A DNA stretch of 61,491 nucleotides from Psychromarinibacter sediminicola (GCF_029168335.1 NZ_JARGYC010000025.1:1-61491); one strand, 5' to 3'; shown: positions 8,544 to 18,604, counted from the stretch's first letter. Notes: a model not told the origin generated them from the sequence alone. Made by a program: numbers and translations.

Positions 8544-10417
8544 GCCGACTTCTGGCGCTGGCCTTGCCGGATCTTCGCCAGGATCAATGTCATTGCGGCC
8601 GGAGTCATCCCATCCACGCGCCCCGCCTGCGCCAGCGTCTCGGGTCGCGTCGCTTTCAGCTTGGCGCGCAGCTCGTTGGACAGGCCCTGCAGGTTGTCGT
8701 AGCCGAAATCTCGCGGAATCTCCTTTTCCTCATCCCTCTGGATCGTTTCGACGTCCTTCTTCTGCCGCTCGATATAGTTGGCGTACAACGCATCCCGCGC
8801 AAGCTGCTCGCGGATCTCCGGCGCGATCTCGGCTATCCCGTCATCGACGGCGATCAGATCCTCGAAAGAGATGTCCGGAAAGGCCAGAAGTTCGAACCCG
8901 TTCCGGCGTCGACCGTCCTGCCCAACCGGCAGGTTCCGCTTCCGCGCCTCGGACGGCGACAAGTCGAATTGCTCCAACGTCTTCCGCCCATTCTCCAGCG
9001 CATCCATCTTCGTCTGAAAGCCGATCCGCCGGTCCTCCGACACGCATCCCAGCTCCAGCCCGAGCGGGGTCAGGCGCTGATCCGCGTTGTCGGCCCGCAG
9101 CGACAGCCGGAATTCCGCCCGAGACGTGAACATGCGATAAGGTTCCGAAACGCCGCGCGTCACCAGGTCATCGATCATCACGCCGATATAGGATTGCTCG
9201 CGCCCAAGGCGCACCGGACCCAAACCGCGCGTAGCGCGCGCGGCATTCAGCCCGGCGACGAGCCCCTGCCCCGCCGCTTCTTCATACCCCGTCGTGCCGT
9301 TGATCTGCCCGGCCAGATACAGCCCCGGCACATCCCGGACCTCCAAGGTCCGATCGAGGGCGCGCGGATCGACGTAGTCGTATTCGATGGCATAGCCCGG
9401 CTGCAGGATCCGCGCATTCTCCAGCCCGCGGATCGACCGAACATAGGCCTCCTGCACATCCACGGGCAGCGAGGTCGAAATGCCGTTCGGATAGACCGTC
9501 GTGTCGTTCAGACCTTCCGGTTCCAGAAAGATCTGGTGCGATGTTTTGTCGGCGAACCTAACCACCTTGTCCTCGATGGAGGGGCAATACCGTGGACCGA
9601 CGCCGTCGATGCGCCCGCCATACATCGCGGACTTGTCCAGGTTCGCGCGGATCAGATCATGCGTCCGCGCATTGGTATGGGTGATCGCGCAGGAGACCTG
9701 CGGCACCTGCGGACCCTTGGACAGGAAGGAGAACATCACCGGCGCATCGTCGCCGGGTTGCTTGTCGAGGATGCTCCAATCGATGCTCTCCCCGTCCAGC
9801 CGCGGCGGCGTGCCGGTTTTCAACCGCCCCATAGGCAGACCGAAACCGTCGATCCGTTCGGCAAGACGCACCGACGGCTTGTCGCCGATCCGTCCGCCGG
9901 GACGCGACTCCTCGCCCATGTGAATGACGCCGCGCAGGAAGGTGCCCGTGGTCAACACGACCGCACCGCATGCGATGCGGCTGCCGTCGGCGAGTTCGAG
10001 ACCTGTCACGTGATTATCCGTCATCAACAGGTCCGTCGCTTCGCCATAGACGAGCGTGAGGTTCTCCTGCCGGTCCACAGCAGACTGAATGGCCGCGCGA
10101 TACAGCTGCCGGTCCGCCTGCGCCCGCGGCCCCTGAACCGCCGGCCCCTTGCGCCGATTGAGCAGCCGGAACTGGATGCCTGCCGCATCCGCGGCCCGGC
10201 CCATGATCCCGTCCATGGCGTCGATCTCGCGGACCAGGTGCCCTTTGCCCAGCCCACCGATCGCCGGATTGCAGGACATCACGCCGATCCCGTCGCGGGT
10301 CAGCGACACCAGGACCGTACGCGCCCCCGAGCGCGCAGAGGCCAGGGCGGCTTCGACACCCGCATGGCCTCCGCCTATCACGGCAACGTCGATGTCAGAA
10401 TGTTTCACGTGAAACAC
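8540..10417 (-). CDS. mnmG: tRNA uridine-5-carboxymethylaminomethyl modification enzyme MnmG (GidA)
   Basis: 625 residues, full length. It has the FAD-binding [20 protein letters not shown], then [48 protein letters not shown] and the C-terminal helical domain that contacts MnmE and tRNA. With MnmE it installs cmnm5 on the wobble uridine of certain tRNAs. The start is GTG at 10417; its first codons (MFHVKHSD) are written by a perfect parS palindrome, a known arrangement in this order. Three bases separate it from mnmE. Confidence 0.97.
   Translation of the reverse strand: MFHVKHSDIDVAVIGGGHAGVEAALASARSGARTVLVSLTRDGIGVMSCNPAIGGLGKGHLVREIDAMDGIMGRAADAAGIQFRLLNRRKGPAVQGPRAQADRQLYRAAIQSAVDRQENLTLVYGEATDLLMTDNHVTGLELADGSRIACGAVVLTTGTFLRGVIHMGEESRPGGRIGDKPSVRLAERIDGFGLPMGRLKTGTPPRLDGESIDWSILDKQPGDDAPVMFSFLSKGPQVPQVSCAITHTNARTHDLIRANLDKSAMYGGRIDGVGPRYCPSIEDKVVRFADKTSHQIFLEPEGLNDTTVYPNGISTSLPVDVQEAYVRSIRGLENARILQPGYAIEYDYVDPRALDRTLEVRDVPGLYLAGQINGTTGYEEAAGQGLVAGLNAARATRGLGPVRLGREQSYIGVMIDDLVTRGVSEPYRMFTSRAEFRLSLRADNADQRLTPLGLELGCVSEDRRIGFQTKMDALENGRKTLEQFDLSPSEARKRNLPVGQDGRRRNGFELLAFPDISFEDLIAVDDGIAEIAPEIREQLARDALYANYIERQKKDVETIQRDEEKEIPRDFGYDNLQGLSNELRAKLKATRPETLAQAGRVDGMTPAAMTLILAKIRQGQRQKSA
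10401..10416. other. parS: parS centromere site overlapping the mnmG start
   Basis: A second perfect TGTTTCACGTGAAACA. It overlaps the GTG start codon and the next codons of mnmG (encoding FHVKH), so ParB bound here would sit on the translation-start region of mnmG. It lies about 1.9 kb from the rsmG site and about 3.2 kb from the putative origin. Confidence 0.95.
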
Positions 10418-10420
10418 CCC

Positions 10421-11701
10421 TCACTTTCCAAGACAGAAGTTCGCGAAGATCTCGTCGAGTATATGCTCCACGTCAACGCGCCCGACAAGGGAATCCAACG
10501 CAACAATCGCCAACCGCATTCGTTCCGCCGCCATATCCGCCGTTTCGATCCCCGAACTCAACTCCGCCATCGTCCCATCCAGAAAGGCCACCGCCTCCGC
10601 CAAGGCGCGCCGGTGCCGATCCCGTATCGCCACGCCCACGCCGGAGGCCCGACGCTCCAACACCGACGTTATCCGGTCGACCAAGCCGTCCACGCCGGCC
10701 CCCGTCTTACCCGAAACGTCGCCCACGCCCGAATCCGATTTCCCGACCACCACGATATCGTCCCCTTGCGGAGACAGGCCCGGCTCCTCGCCCGGAGCGG
10801 ACAACAGGAAAACCCGCAGGTCCGCCCGCTCCGCCCGCTGCCGCGCCCGGTCGATTCCCAGGGTTTCCACGACATCCGTGGTCTCGCGCAGCCCGGCGGT
10901 ATCCAAAACCGTCACCGGCAGGCCCTTCAGGTCCATCCGCACCTCGATCACATCGCGCGTGGTCCCGGCCACCTCCGACGTAATCGCCGCGTCCCGCCCC
11001 GCAAGGCGGTTCAGCAAGGTCGACTTTCCGGCATTCGTCGCGCCGACGATCGCCACCTCGAACCCGTCCCGGATCCGCTCGGCGACTTGCGATCCGTCCA
11101 GCTCCTCCCGCAAGGACGCCCGAACCTCGGCCAGCAAGGCCGACACTTCCGGCGTGACGTCTTCGGGAACCTCTTCATCCGCAAAATCTATCGTCGCCTC
11201 GATCAAGGCCGAGGCCCGGATCAGCTTGGCCCGCCAGGCTTCCACCTTCTCGCCGAGCGCCCCGGAGAACACCCGCATCGCCTGCACGCGCTGCGCCTCG
11301 GTCTCCGCCTCGATCAGGTCCGACAGCCCCTCGACCCGGGCAAGGTCCAGCCGGTCGTTTTCCAGCGCGCGGCGCGTGAATTCGCCCGGCTCCGCCAGCC
11401 GCAGCCCGTCGAACTCCCCCAATCGCCGCAGGACAGACGCAACTATGGCCGGGCTTCCGTGCAGATGGAATTCCGCCACCGCCTCGCCGGTAAAGCTGTG
11501 CCCCTCGGCGAAGACGAGAATCAGCGCCTCGTCCACCAGCGCCCTGTCGCCGTCGCGGACCGCGCGGATCGACGCCTGGCGCGGCGGCGGAACGTCGCCG
11601 CACATCGCTTCGACCACGGCAAAGGCGCGCGGGCCGGACACGCGCACCACCGCAACGCCCGCCTTCCCGCGCGCCGTTGCGAGGGCAAAGATCGTATCCA
11701 T
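10421..11701 (-). CDS. mnmE: tRNA modification GTPase MnmE (TrmE)
   Basis: 426 residues: an N-terminal folate-binding domain ([24 protein letters not shown]), a helical domain, an inserted G domain ([17 protein letters not shown] for G1, GTTRD for G2, DTAGLRET for G3) and the invariant C-terminal FCLGK. Partner of MnmG in cmnm5U34 synthesis. The G4 position, usually NKxD, reads GKSD ([11 protein letters not shown]), and the sequence is compact thereafter. The start at 11701 has a GTTGATCC context. Rho follows upstream, in the same direction, after 28 bases. Confidence 0.96.
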   Translation of the reverse strand: MDTIFALATARGKAGVAVVRVSGPRAFAVVEAMCGDVPPPRQASIRAVRDGDRALVDEALILVFAEGHSFTGEAVAEFHLHGSPAIVASVLRRLGEFDGLRLAEPGEFTRRALENDRLDLARVEGLSDLIEAETEAQRVQAMRVFSGALGEKVEAWRAKLIRASALIEATIDFADEEVPEDVTPEVSALLAEVRASLREELDGSQVAERIRDGFEVAIVGATNAGKSTLLNRLAGRDAAITSEVAGTTRDVIEVRMDLKGLPVTVLDTAGLRETTDVVETLGIDRARQRAERADLRVFLLSAPGEEPGLSPQGDDIVVVGKSDSGVGDVSGKTGAGVDGLVDRITSVLERRASGVGVAIRDRHRRALAEAVAFLDGTMAELSSGIETADMAAERMRLAIVALDSLVGRVDVEHILDEIFANFCLGK

Positions 11702-11729
11702 GGATCAACTCATTGTTCGAAACAACAAG

Positions 11730-13001
11730 TCAGGTGTTCATCGAATCGAAGAACTCGCCGTTGTTCTTGGTCTGCTTCAACTTGGACAGCAGGAACTCGA
11801 TGGCATCCGTCGTCCCCATCGGGTTCAGGATTCGCCGCAGGACATAGGTCTTCTGCAGGTCCTTGCCTTCCACCAGCAGATCCTCTTTCCGGGTTCCGGA
11901 CTTCAGAATGTCCATCGCCGGATAGACCCGCTTGTCCGCGACCTTGCGGTCCAGCACGATCTCGGAGTTGCCGGTGCCCTTGAATTCCTCGAAGATCACC
12001 TCGTCCATGCGCGAACCGGTGTCGATCAGCGCCGTCGCGATGATGGTCAGCGAGCCGCCTTCCTCGATGTTCCGCGCCGCGCCGAAGAACCGCTTCGGCC
12101 GCTGCAGTGCATTGGCGTCGACGCCGCCGGTCAGCACCTTGCCCGAGGACGGCACGACGGTGTTGAACGCCCGGCCCAGGCGGGTGATCGAGTCCAGCAG
12201 GATCACGACGTCGCGCTTGTGCTCGACCAGACGCTTCGCCTTCTCGATCACCATGTCCGACACGGCCACGTGGCGCGACGCCGGCTCGTCGAAGGTCGAG
12301 GAAATCACCTCGCCCTTCACCGAGCGCTGCATGTCGGTCACCTCCTCGGGACGCTCGTCGATCAGCAGAACGATCAGGTAGCACTCCGGGTGATTCGCCT
12401 CGATCGAATGCGCGATGTTCTGCAGCAGCACCGTCTTGCCCGTCCGCGGCGGCGCCACGATCAGACAGCGCTGGCCCTTGCCGATGGGCGAGACCAGGTC
12501 AATGACGCGGGCCGATCGGTCCTTGATGGTCGGGTCGTCGATCTCCATCCGCAACCGTTCGTCCGGGTAAAGCGGCGTCAGGTTGTCGAAGGCCACCTTG
12601 TGCCGCGCCCGCTCCGGCTCTTCGAAGTTGATATCCTCGACCTTGGTCAGGGCGAAGTACCGCTCGTTCTCGGACGGTCCGCGGATCACGCCCGACACGG
12701 TATCGCCGGTGCGCAGCGAGAATTGCCGGATCATGTCGGGAGACACATAGATGTCGTCCGGCCCGGGCAGATAATTGGCCTCGGGCGACCGCAGGAAGCC
12801 GAAGCCGTCCTGCAGCACTTCCAGCACGCCGTCGCCGCCGATCTCCCATCCGTCCTCGGCCTGCTCGCGCAGGATCTGGAACATCATGTCGCCCTTGCGC
12901 ATGGTCGAGGCGTTCTCGATCTCCAGCTCCTCGGCCATGGACAGGAGGTCCTTCGGGCTCTTCGCCTTCAGGTCGGACAGGTTCAGACGTTCTATGCTCA
13001 T
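11730..13001 (-). CDS. rho: Transcription termination factor Rho
   Basis: 423 residues. The start at 13001 gives [20 protein letters not shown], the normal N-terminus; an upstream in-frame ATG adds 27 unrelated residues and was rejected. It has the RNA-binding cold-shock-like domain ([34 protein letters not shown]), the P-loop [34 protein letters not shown] (Walker B) and the Q-loop region [20 protein letters not shown]. It is a hexameric RNA-dependent helicase that ends transcription. hemJ lies 128 bases further upstream on the same strand. Confidence 0.98.
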   Translation of the reverse strand: MSIERLNLSDLKAKSPKDLLSMAEELEIENASTMRKGDMMFQILREQAEDGWEIGGDGVLEVLQDGFGFLRSPEANYLPGPDDIYVSPDMIRQFSLRTGDTVSGVIRGPSENERYFALTKVEDINFEEPERARHKVAFDNLTPLYPDERLRMEIDDPTIKDRSARVIDLVSPIGKGQRCLIVAPPRTGKTVLLQNIAHSIEANHPECYLIVLLIDERPEEVTDMQRSVKGEVISSTFDEPASRHVAVSDMVIEKAKRLVEHKRDVVILLDSITRLGRAFNTVVPSSGKVLTGGVDANALQRPKRFFGAARNIEEGGSLTIIATALIDTGSRMDEVIFEEFKGTGNSEIVLDRKVADKRVYPAMDILKSGTRKEDLLVEGKDLQKTYVLRRILNPMGTTDAIEFLLSKLKQTKNNGEFFDSMNT

Positions 13002-13129
13002 GGGAATACATCCATCGGACCGGCCGCAGGGCGGCGCACGGTCAGGTGTCGGGTGGGAGATGCGATGCAGCCGGACGGCCACGCTTGGCGGTCACATAAG
13101 GAAGCGATGCGGCGAAGTCAATCGCCGCG

Positions 13130-13585
13130 TCAGAACGGGCGAGCGATGACCGAGACCACGATGACGATCAGGAGCAGCGTCGGCACTTCGTTCATCATGC
13201 GAAAGGTCCGGCCGGTCCGGCTATTGGCGCCGCTAACGAAGTCCTTCCGCCGGTAGCCCAGCCAATGATGAAACCATGTCATCACCAGCACCGCGGCCGC
13301 CTTGGTCCAGGGCCAGACCGCGCTCCAGTCGACGATGCCGGGGGTGAAGACCAGCATCAGCCCGAAGACCCATGTCGCGATCATCGCCGGGTTCATGATC
13401 GCCCGAAGCAGCCGCCGCTCCATGGTCTGAAACATCTCGTCGGTCCCCGACCCGGCCTCGACCTGTTCGGTGTGATAGACGTACAGGCGGGGCAGATAGA
13501 ACAACCCCGCCATCCAGGCGATGACCGAGATCACGTGCAGGCTCTTGGTCCACGGGTAGAACCAGAACAGGAAATCGTAAATCAC
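13130..13585 (-). CDS. hemJ: Protoporphyrinogen IX oxidase HemJ
   Basis: 151 residues and four membrane helices (about 7-27, 57-80, 86-104 and 131-150). It has the family blocks KSLHVISVIAWMAGLFYLPRLYVYH, ERRLLRAIMNPAMIATW and TWFHHWLGYRRKDF with the conserved His and Arg residues. HemJ oxidises protoporphyrinogen IX in the inner membrane and is the usual form in alphaproteobacteria lacking HemG/HemY. hemE, often adjacent in this group, is not next to it here. The gene starts at the edge of the putative origin. Confidence 0.93.
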   Translation of the reverse strand: MIYDFLFWFYPWTKSLHVISVIAWMAGLFYLPRLYVYHTEQVEAGSGTDEMFQTMERRLLRAIMNPAMIATWVFGLMLVFTPGIVDWSAVWPWTKAAAVLVMTWFHHWLGYRRKDFVSGANSRTGRTFRMMNEVPTLLLIVIVVSVIARPF

Positions 13586-13996
13586 GTGGTCGCCTCCTTG
13601 GTCCGGGCCCCCTTCATAAGAAAATATATAGAAAAGAAAAGTTGATGTGTTTGTAGGGGCTGGGGATAGTGGGGATTATTGGTTTATTCACCCTGTTATC
13701 CCCTGGGGGAAACTCGTCCAGCCCGCCCCGGATCAACGCTGTGTTGTGCGGAAAGAGTCAAATGTTTTCAGATAGTTAAACCTTAACCTGCCGCTACGGA
13801 AGTCTGTGAACAACTCTGGGTAATACTCGATACCGAAGCCGCAATCCCCAGCACCCCGAACTGCGTTGCGCACGTTGAAGAACGAGGGGGCTGTGCCGGC
13901 GAACCCGCCCGGTCTTCCCGTGACACGCCGTCACGCGGCTGTTACCCAAACCCCGTCCCCTGCGTCACACACGTGTCATCCACATAATTGCCCCCA
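13586..13996. other. oriC: Candidate chromosomal replication origin (oriC)
   Basis: A 411-base gap without a plausible gene, the longest in the core block, between divergent hemJ and maf. It contains an A+T-rich tract at 13612-13650 (AAGAAAATATATAGAAAAGA) suited to unwinding, and 9-mers close to the DnaA box TTATCCACA: TTATTCACC at 13684, TTATCCCCT at 13696, TTGTTCACA on the minus strand at 13805-13813, and TCATCCACA at 13976 (8 of 9). GTTAAACCTTAACC at 13775-13788 has two TTAA half-sites of the CtrA type but with a 3-base spacer. Two parS sites are within 5.5 kb. Assigned from context and motifs, not from skew. Confidence 0.65.
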
Positions 13997-14596
13997 ATGC
14001 CGCAACCGATCATTCTTGCCTCGGGTTCCGCGATCCGCCGCCAGCTGCTGGAAAACGCCGGCGTCCCGTTCGACGCCGATCCGGTCCGCGTGGACGAGGA
14101 CACGATTCGTGACACCATGCAGGCCGACGGCGCCGCGCCCCGCGACATCGCGGATGCCCTCGCCGAAGCGAAAGCGCGCCGCGGCAGCGCCCGGCACCCG
14201 GATGCGCTGGTGATCGGATGCGATCAGGTGCTGAACTTCGACGGCCGTCTTCTGACGAAACCGGACAGCCCGGCCGAGGCCCGGGCCCAGCTGGACGCGC
14301 TCGCCGGCAAGCGTCATCAGCTTCTTTCCGCGGCCGTGATCTACGAGAACGGCGAACCGCAATGGCGCCATATCGGCGTGGTAAGAATGCAGATGCGCCA
14401 GCCGTCGGAGACGTACCTGGACGACTATGTCGCGCGAAACTGGGAAAGCATCCGGAGCTCCGTCGGCGGATACAAGCTGGAAGAGGAAGGCATCCGCTTG
14501 TTCACCCGGGTCGATGGCGATTATTTCACCGTGCTGGGGCTGCCACTCATCGAAATCCTGGGCTATCTGACGACTAGGGGGATTCTTCCGGGATGA
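13997..14596 (+). CDS. maf: Maf-type nucleotide pyrophosphatase
   Basis: 199 residues from ATG 13997 (MPQPIILASGSAIRRQLLE). An upstream TTG would add three residues. Family features are the substrate loop LASGSAIRRQLLENAGVPF, ARHPDALVIGCDQVL with the catalytic Asp region, LTKPDSPAEARAQLDALAGK and GGYKLEEEGIRLF near the end. The YhdE/YceF-like family hydrolyses modified or canonical pyrimidine NTPs. A TCATCCACA box lies just before the start. It overlaps aroE by 4 bases, beginning the maf-aroE-coaE-dnaQ operon. Confidence 0.93.
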   Translation: MPQPIILASGSAIRRQLLENAGVPFDADPVRVDEDTIRDTMQADGAAPRDIADALAEAKARRGSARHPDALVIGCDQVLNFDGRLLTKPDSPAEARAQLDALAGKRHQLLSAAVIYENGEPQWRHIGVVRMQMRQPSETYLDDYVARNWESIRSSVGGYKLEEEGIRLFTRVDGDYFTVLGLPLIEILGYLTTRGILPG

Positions 14597-15429
14597 CTGA
14601 CCTGCAACGCATACCGCTGGCCGGGGTGATCGGATCGCCCGTCGCGCACAGCAAGTCGCCGGTGCTGCACGCGCACTGGCTGCACCGCTACGGGCTGCAG
14701 GGGCATTACATCCCCATGGACATCGCCCATGCCGACCTGAACGAGGCGGTGCATCTGCTGCCCCGGCTCGGGTTCGTCGGCGTCAACGTCACGATCCCGC
14801 ACAAGGAGCTGATGCTCTCGGTCGCCGATCTGGTCACCGACCGCGCCGCGCTGATCGGGGCGGCGAACACGCTGATCTTCCGGCATGACGGCAAGATCCA
14901 CGCCGACAACACCGACGGCTACGGCTTCATCGAAAACCTGCGCCAGAACGCACCGCACTGGAACCCGCGCGGTGGCCCGGCCGCCGTCATCGGCGCCGGC
15001 GGCGCCGCCCGTGCCGTCGTCGCCTCGCTGATCGAGGCCGGCGCGCCCGAGATCCGCATCACCAACCGCACCCGCACCCGCGCCGATGCGCTGCGCTGCG
15101 ATTTCGGCAACAAGGTGACGGTCTTCGAATGGGTGCAGGCCGGCAACATCCTCGAAGACGCCGCGACCGTGGTGAACACGACGTCGCTCGGCATGGTGGG
15201 CAAGCCGGAGTTCCGTGTGCCGCTCGACGCGCTCGCCCCGGACGCCGTGGTCAACGATCTCGTCTACAACCCGCTGGAAACGACGTTCCTGCGCCGCGCG
15301 GCCGATATGGGCTGTGTCACGGTCGACGGGCTGGGGATGCTCCTGCACCAGGCCGCGCCTGCCTTCGAGCGGTTCTTCGGCGTCCGCCCCGAGGTGGACG
15401 AGGAAGCGCGGCAGGTCGTTCTGGCGTGA
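14593..15429 (+). CDS. aroE: Shikimate dehydrogenase (NADP+)
   Basis: 278 residues. The substrate domain has [19 protein letters not shown] and [14 protein letters not shown] with the catalytic Lys, then GAANTLIF and ADNTDGYGF; the cofactor domain has [17 protein letters not shown] and [11 protein letters not shown], ending [22 protein letters not shown]. It reduces 3-dehydroshikimate in the aromatic amino acid pathway. Starts inside the maf stop (ATGA) and its TGA overlaps the coaE GTG, so the operon is translationally coupled. Confidence 0.97.
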   Translation: MTDLQRIPLAGVIGSPVAHSKSPVLHAHWLHRYGLQGHYIPMDIAHADLNEAVHLLPRLGFVGVNVTIPHKELMLSVADLVTDRAALIGAANTLIFRHDGKIHADNTDGYGFIENLRQNAPHWNPRGGPAAVIGAGGAARAVVASLIEAGAPEIRITNRTRTRADALRCDFGNKVTVFEWVQAGNILEDAATVVNTTSLGMVGKPEFRVPLDALAPDAVVNDLVYNPLETTFLRRAADMGCVTVDGLGMLLHQAAPAFERFFGVRPEVDEEARQVVLA

Positions 15430-16052
15430 AACCCTTCGTCATCGGCCTCACCGGCTCGATCGGCATGGGCAAGACCACGACCGCGAAAATGTTCGCGGAT
15501 CAGGGCGTGCCGGTCTGGGATGCCGATGCCGCCGTGCATCGGCTGTATGCCGAGGGTGGCGACGCCGTCGAGCCGATCCGCGCGCTCCGCCCGCAGGCGA
15601 TCCGCGACGGCGCCGTCGACCGGCTCGCGCTGAAGGACTGGATCGCCGAGGACCCCGACGCGCTGCGGCAGATCGAGGCCGTCGTCCACCCGCTCGTCGC
15701 CCGGGACCGCCAGCGGTTCATCGCGGACAGCGACGCGCCCATCGTGCTCGTCGATATCCCGCTCCTGCTCGAAGGCGGCGGCGAGGCGAGGGTCGACACG
15801 GTCGTCGTCGTCTCCGCCCCGCCCGAGGTCCAGCGCGCCCGCGTGCTGTCGCGCGGGACGATGACAGAGGCGCAATTCGAGACGATTCTCGCCAAACAGA
15901 TGCCCGATGCCGAAAAACGCGCCCGCGCCGACCACGTCATCGAGACGCGGACTCTTGAAGACGCGCGCGCGCAGGTGCAAACCTGTCTGCGGGACATCCG
16001 GAGGCAGGCCAATGCGGGAAATCGTGCTCGACACGGAAACGACGGGGTTTGA
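15426..16052 (+). CDS. coaE: Dephospho-CoA kinase
   Basis: 208 residues from GTG 15426, overlapping the aroE stop (GTGA); the frame is open upstream but the P-loop [20 protein letters not shown] must be near the N-terminus. It also has [12 protein letters not shown] (substrate Asp), [24 protein letters not shown] and [20 protein letters not shown] with the lid Arg. Last step of coenzyme A synthesis. The C-terminus overlaps dnaQ by 41 bases, so the last dozen residues ([13 protein letters not shown]) are probably nonessential. Confidence 0.95.
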   Translation: MKPFVIGLTGSIGMGKTTTAKMFADQGVPVWDADAAVHRLYAEGGDAVEPIRALRPQAIRDGAVDRLALKDWIAEDPDALRQIEAVVHPLVARDRQRFIADSDAPIVLVDIPLLLEGGGEARVDTVVVVSAPPEVQRARVLSRGTMTEAQFETILAKQMPDAEKRARADHVIETRTLEDARAQVQTCLRDIRRQANAGNRARHGNDGV

Positions 16053-16704
16053 ACCCGATACCGGCGACCGGATCGTGGAAATCGGCGGCGTGGAACTGTT
16101 CAACCACGTGCCGACGGGCCGCACCTATCACCAGTACATCAACCCCGAACGCGACATGCCCGACGAGGCGTTCCAGGTTCACGGCCTCTCGACCGAATTC
16201 CTCTCCGACAAGCCGAAATTCGGCGAGATCGGCGACGCCTTCATCGACTTCGTCGGCGACGCCAAGCTGGTGATCCACAACGCGCCCTTCGACATGAAAT
16301 TCCTCAATGCCGAGCTGCACTGGATGGGCCGCGCGCCCCTGCCGCTGGATCAGGCGATCGACACCGTGATGATGGCGCGCAAGAAGTTTCCCGGCTCGCC
16401 CGCTTCGCTCGACGCGCTCTGCCGCCGCTTCGCCATCGACAACTCCGCCCGCACGCTGCACGGCGCACTGCTGGACAGCGAGATCCTGGCGGAGGTCTAT
16501 CTGGAGCTGATCGGCGGCCGGCAGCCCGGCCTCGTGCTGGCCTCCGGCCCGATGCGCGGCGCCGACGGGGGCGACGGCAGTGCCTGGCGCCCGCGCCCGC
16601 GGCCCGAGCCCCTGCCGCCGCGGATCACCGAGGCCGAGGCCGCCGCGCACGCGGCCTTCATCGAGGCGCTGGGGCCGGAGTCCGTCTGGTCGAAATACAA
16701 GTGA
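16012..16704 (+). CDS. dnaQ: DNA polymerase III epsilon subunit (3'-5' exonuclease)
   Basis: 230 residues from ATG 16012. ExoI is [14 protein letters not shown] with the metal-binding Asp and Glu, Exo[16 protein letters not shown], and Exo[21 protein letters not shown] with the HxxxxD of the DEDDh class. The C-terminal Pro/Arg-rich linker is followed by a short tail ([14 protein letters not shown]) that binds the alpha subunit. It is the proofreading exonuclease of the replicative polymerase. Last gene of the maf operon; the start is inside coaE. Convergent with secB. Confidence 0.96.
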   Translation: MREIVLDTETTGFEPDTGDRIVEIGGVELFNHVPTGRTYHQYINPERDMPDEAFQVHGLSTEFLSDKPKFGEIGDAFIDFVGDAKLVIHNAPFDMKFLNAELHWMGRAPLPLDQAIDTVMMARKKFPGSPASLDALCRRFAIDNSARTLHGALLDSEILAEVYLELIGGRQPGLVLASGPMRGADGGDGSAWRPRPRPEPLPPRITEAEAAAHAAFIEALGPESVWSKYK

Positions 16705-16714
16705 CGCGGCCCAC

Positions 16715-16741
16715 CGCATCCCGGAGCGGATCCGGGACGCG
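16715..16741. terminator. Hairpin between convergent dnaQ and secB
   Basis: TCCCGGA and TCCGGGA form a perfect 7-bp stem with a GCGGA loop (16719-16737), extended by CGC/GCG after one mismatch. It lies 11 bases past the dnaQ stop and 15 bases past the secB stop, so it can serve both strands. There is no T-run, so a factor may be needed. Confidence 0.45.
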
Positions 16742-16755
16742 GACTCGCCCGGCCG

Positions 16756-17283
16756 TCAGCTCGGCTGCTGCTCGCCCTGCGACTGCTGCGCCGCCATCCG
16801 CTGCTGCAGCTGCTGACGGTAGAGCGCCACGAAATCCACCGTGTCCAGGTTGACGGGCGGGAACCCGCCGTCGCGGGTCATGTCGCTGACGATCCGCCGC
16901 GCGAACGGGAACAGCATCCGCGGGCACTCGATCATCAGGAACGGGTGAAGTTGGTCCTCGGGCACGTTGTCCACGTGGAACAGACCGGCATAGTCGATCT
17001 CCAGCACGAACAGCGTGTCGTCCGTGCCCTGGTTCTTCGACGTCACCGTGTACTTGGTCGAGACCTCGTACTGATGCTCCTGCTGACGCTTCTTGGCGTC
17101 CAGGCCCACCTGCACCTGGACCTGCGGCTTGACCTCGCCGGACAGGCCCTTCTGCGACAGGATGTTCTCGAAGGACAGGTCGCGCACGAACTGCGCCAGG
17201 ATGCGCATCTGCGGCCCCGACTGTTGCTGCTGCGGCGCGGCCTCGCCGTTACCTGCGGGGGCGTTGTCGCCGGTCTCCGCCAT
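16756..17283 (-). CDS. secB: Protein-export chaperone SecB
   Basis: 175 residues from ATG 17283 (MAETGDNAPAGNGEAAPQQQ); an upstream in-frame ATG adds an unlikely 18 residues. The core has RILAQFVRDLSFENILSQ, VEVSTKY-like EVSTKYTVTSKN, YAGLFHVDNVPEDQLHPFLMIECPRMLFPFARRI and GFPPVNLDTVDFVALYRQQL. It is a tetrameric cytosolic chaperone that delivers unfolded preproteins to SecA. Both ends are Gln-rich low-complexity tails. Same strand as fxsA but with 57 bases between. Confidence 0.96.
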   Translation of the reverse strand: MAETGDNAPAGNGEAAPQQQQSGPQMRILAQFVRDLSFENILSQKGLSGEVKPQVQVQVGLDAKKRQQEHQYEVSTKYTVTSKNQGTDDTLFVLEIDYAGLFHVDNVPEDQLHPFLMIECPRMLFPFARRIVSDMTRDGGFPPVNLDTVDFVALYRQQLQQRMAAQQSQGEQQPS

Positions 17284-17340
17284 GTCGTCTCTCCTCGGGT
17301 AAAAAGGCTCGGTGCCCATTAGCACCTTGCCATGCAAGCC

Positions 17341-17838
17341 TCAATGCCGCGTCCAGCCCGAGTTGCCGGGCCGCGAGGGGCGCCCGGTCTCCGGGGTCAC
17401 GTCTTCGTAATCGCCGTCGATGACCGGTCCGCGCGTCCCGGGCCGCGGCGGACGCCGGGCCGGATCGGCGCCGCGAACCTCGAAGTGCTGCACCTTTACG
17501 CGGGCTCGGATGAACCGATAGACGGCCGCGCGCACCGGCGGCGCCAGAAGCGCGAAGCCGACGGCGTCGGTGAAGAACCCCGGCGTCAGCAGCAGCGCGC
17601 CCGAGAACAGGATCATCGCGCCATGCGCCAGCGGTTCGGACGGATCGTCAAGCTCGTTGAAGGAGCGTTTCACGTCATTCAGCGCACGCACCCCCTGCTG
17701 CCGCACCAGCCATGTGCCCAGCAGCGCGGTGATCACCACGATGGCCAGCGTCGGCCACAATCCGATCAGCCCGCCCACCTGGATGAACAGCGCGATTTCG
17801 ATCAGGGGAACCGCGACGAAAAGCGCGAAAAGCCACAT
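17341..17838 (-). CDS. fxsA: FxsA family membrane protein
   Basis: 165 residues from ATG 17838 (MWLFALFVAVPLIEIALFIQ); upstream codons look non-coding. Three to four membrane helices lie in the first 110 residues, with the family blocks GTWLVRQQGVRALNDVKR and AHGAMILFSGALLLTPGFFTDAVGF. The C-terminal tail is Pro/Arg-rich and cytosolic. In E. coli FxsA counteracts exclusion of phage T7 by F; its normal role is unclear. Divergent from the Tim44-like gene across about 100 bases. Confidence 0.9.
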   Translation of the reverse strand: MWLFALFVAVPLIEIALFIQVGGLIGLWPTLAIVVITALLGTWLVRQQGVRALNDVKRSFNELDDPSEPLAHGAMILFSGALLLTPGFFTDAVGFALLAPPVRAAVYRFIRARVKVQHFEVRGADPARRPPRPGTRGPVIDGDYEDVTPETGRPSRPGNSGWTRH

Positions 17839-17944
17839 GATATCCTCGTGTACCAGCCCGTTGCTGCGGTGGACTTGCCGACCGCCAGCCCTTACATATG
17901 TCCGACATGTGGCGAATGCCACCAGCGCTCACGAAAGAGGTCCG

Positions 17945-18604
17945 ATGAGTTCCGCCATCATTCAGCTTCTGGTCCTGGCCGGTATCGCGGTTTTCCTCAT
18001 TCTGCGTCTGCGCAGTGTGCTGGGGACCCGCGAAGGCTATGAGAAGCCCCCGGCCCCGGTTTCCAGCACCGAGCGTCGCCAGGTCCCCGACCTCGAAGTG
18101 ATCGAGGGCGGCCCGGACCGCGACATCACCGACCATGTCGAGGACGATTCCGACGATGCCCGCGCGCTGGCCGCGATGAAGCTGGTCGAACCCGGCTTTT
18201 CCGTGACCGAATTCCTGCAGGGCGCGCGCGGCGCCTACGAGATGATCCTGATGTCCTTCGAGCGGGGCGAGATCGAGCAGGTCGCGCCGTTCCTCTCGGA
18301 TGAGGTTCACCAGGCCTTCGTCGACGTCATCGGCGAGCGCGAGGATCAGGGCCTGACGATCGAGGCGAATTTCGTCGGCGTCCGCGATGTCGCGCTGACC
18401 CACGCCTCCTTCGACCGCGACAGCCAGGAGGCCGAGATCACCGTGCGTTTCGTCGGCGAGCTGACCTATGTGGTCCGCAACAAGGCCGGCGAGATCATCG
18501 AGGGCGATCCCAACCAGATCAAGCGCCAGAAGGACAGCTGGACGTTTGCCCGCGTCATGGGCGCGGACGACCCCAACTGGAAACTGGTCGCCACCGGGGA
18601 ATGA
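17945..18604 (+). CDS. Tim44/TimA family membrane adaptor
   Basis: 219 residues from ATG 17945, preceded by GAAAGAGG. One N-terminal membrane helix (IIQLLVLAGIAVFLILRLRSVLG) is followed by an acidic linker and the Tim44 C-terminal fold, with FLQGARGAYEMILMSFERGE, FLSDEVHQAFVDVI and VRFVGELTYVVRNKAGEI. Bacterial homologues of the mitochondrial import subunit Tim44 are found in alphaproteobacteria; their exact role is uncertain but envelope-associated. Its TGA overlaps the mltA ATG (ATGA). Confidence 0.9.
   Translation: MSSAIIQLLVLAGIAVFLILRLRSVLGTREGYEKPPAPVSSTERRQVPDLEVIEGGPDRDITDHVEDDSDDARALAAMKLVEPGFSVTEFLQGARGAYEMILMSFERGEIEQVAPFLSDEVHQAFVDVIGEREDQGLTIEANFVGVRDVALTHASFDRDSQEAEITVRFVGELTYVVRNKAGEIIEGDPNQIKRQKDSWTFARVMGADDPNWKLVATGE

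Noticed and set aside
8489-11983. Very long plus-strand open frame opposite mnmG and mnmE
   Set aside because: Arg/Pro/His-rich, no domain, entirely antisense to conserved genes; an effect of high GC codon use.
13002-13082. N-terminal extension of Rho
   Set aside because: The extra 27 codons do not resemble Rho; the ATG at 13001 gives the normal N-terminus.
13776-13786. Canonical CtrA site in the putative origin
   Set aside because: The TTAA pair is 3 bases apart, not the N7 spacing; kept only as a note.
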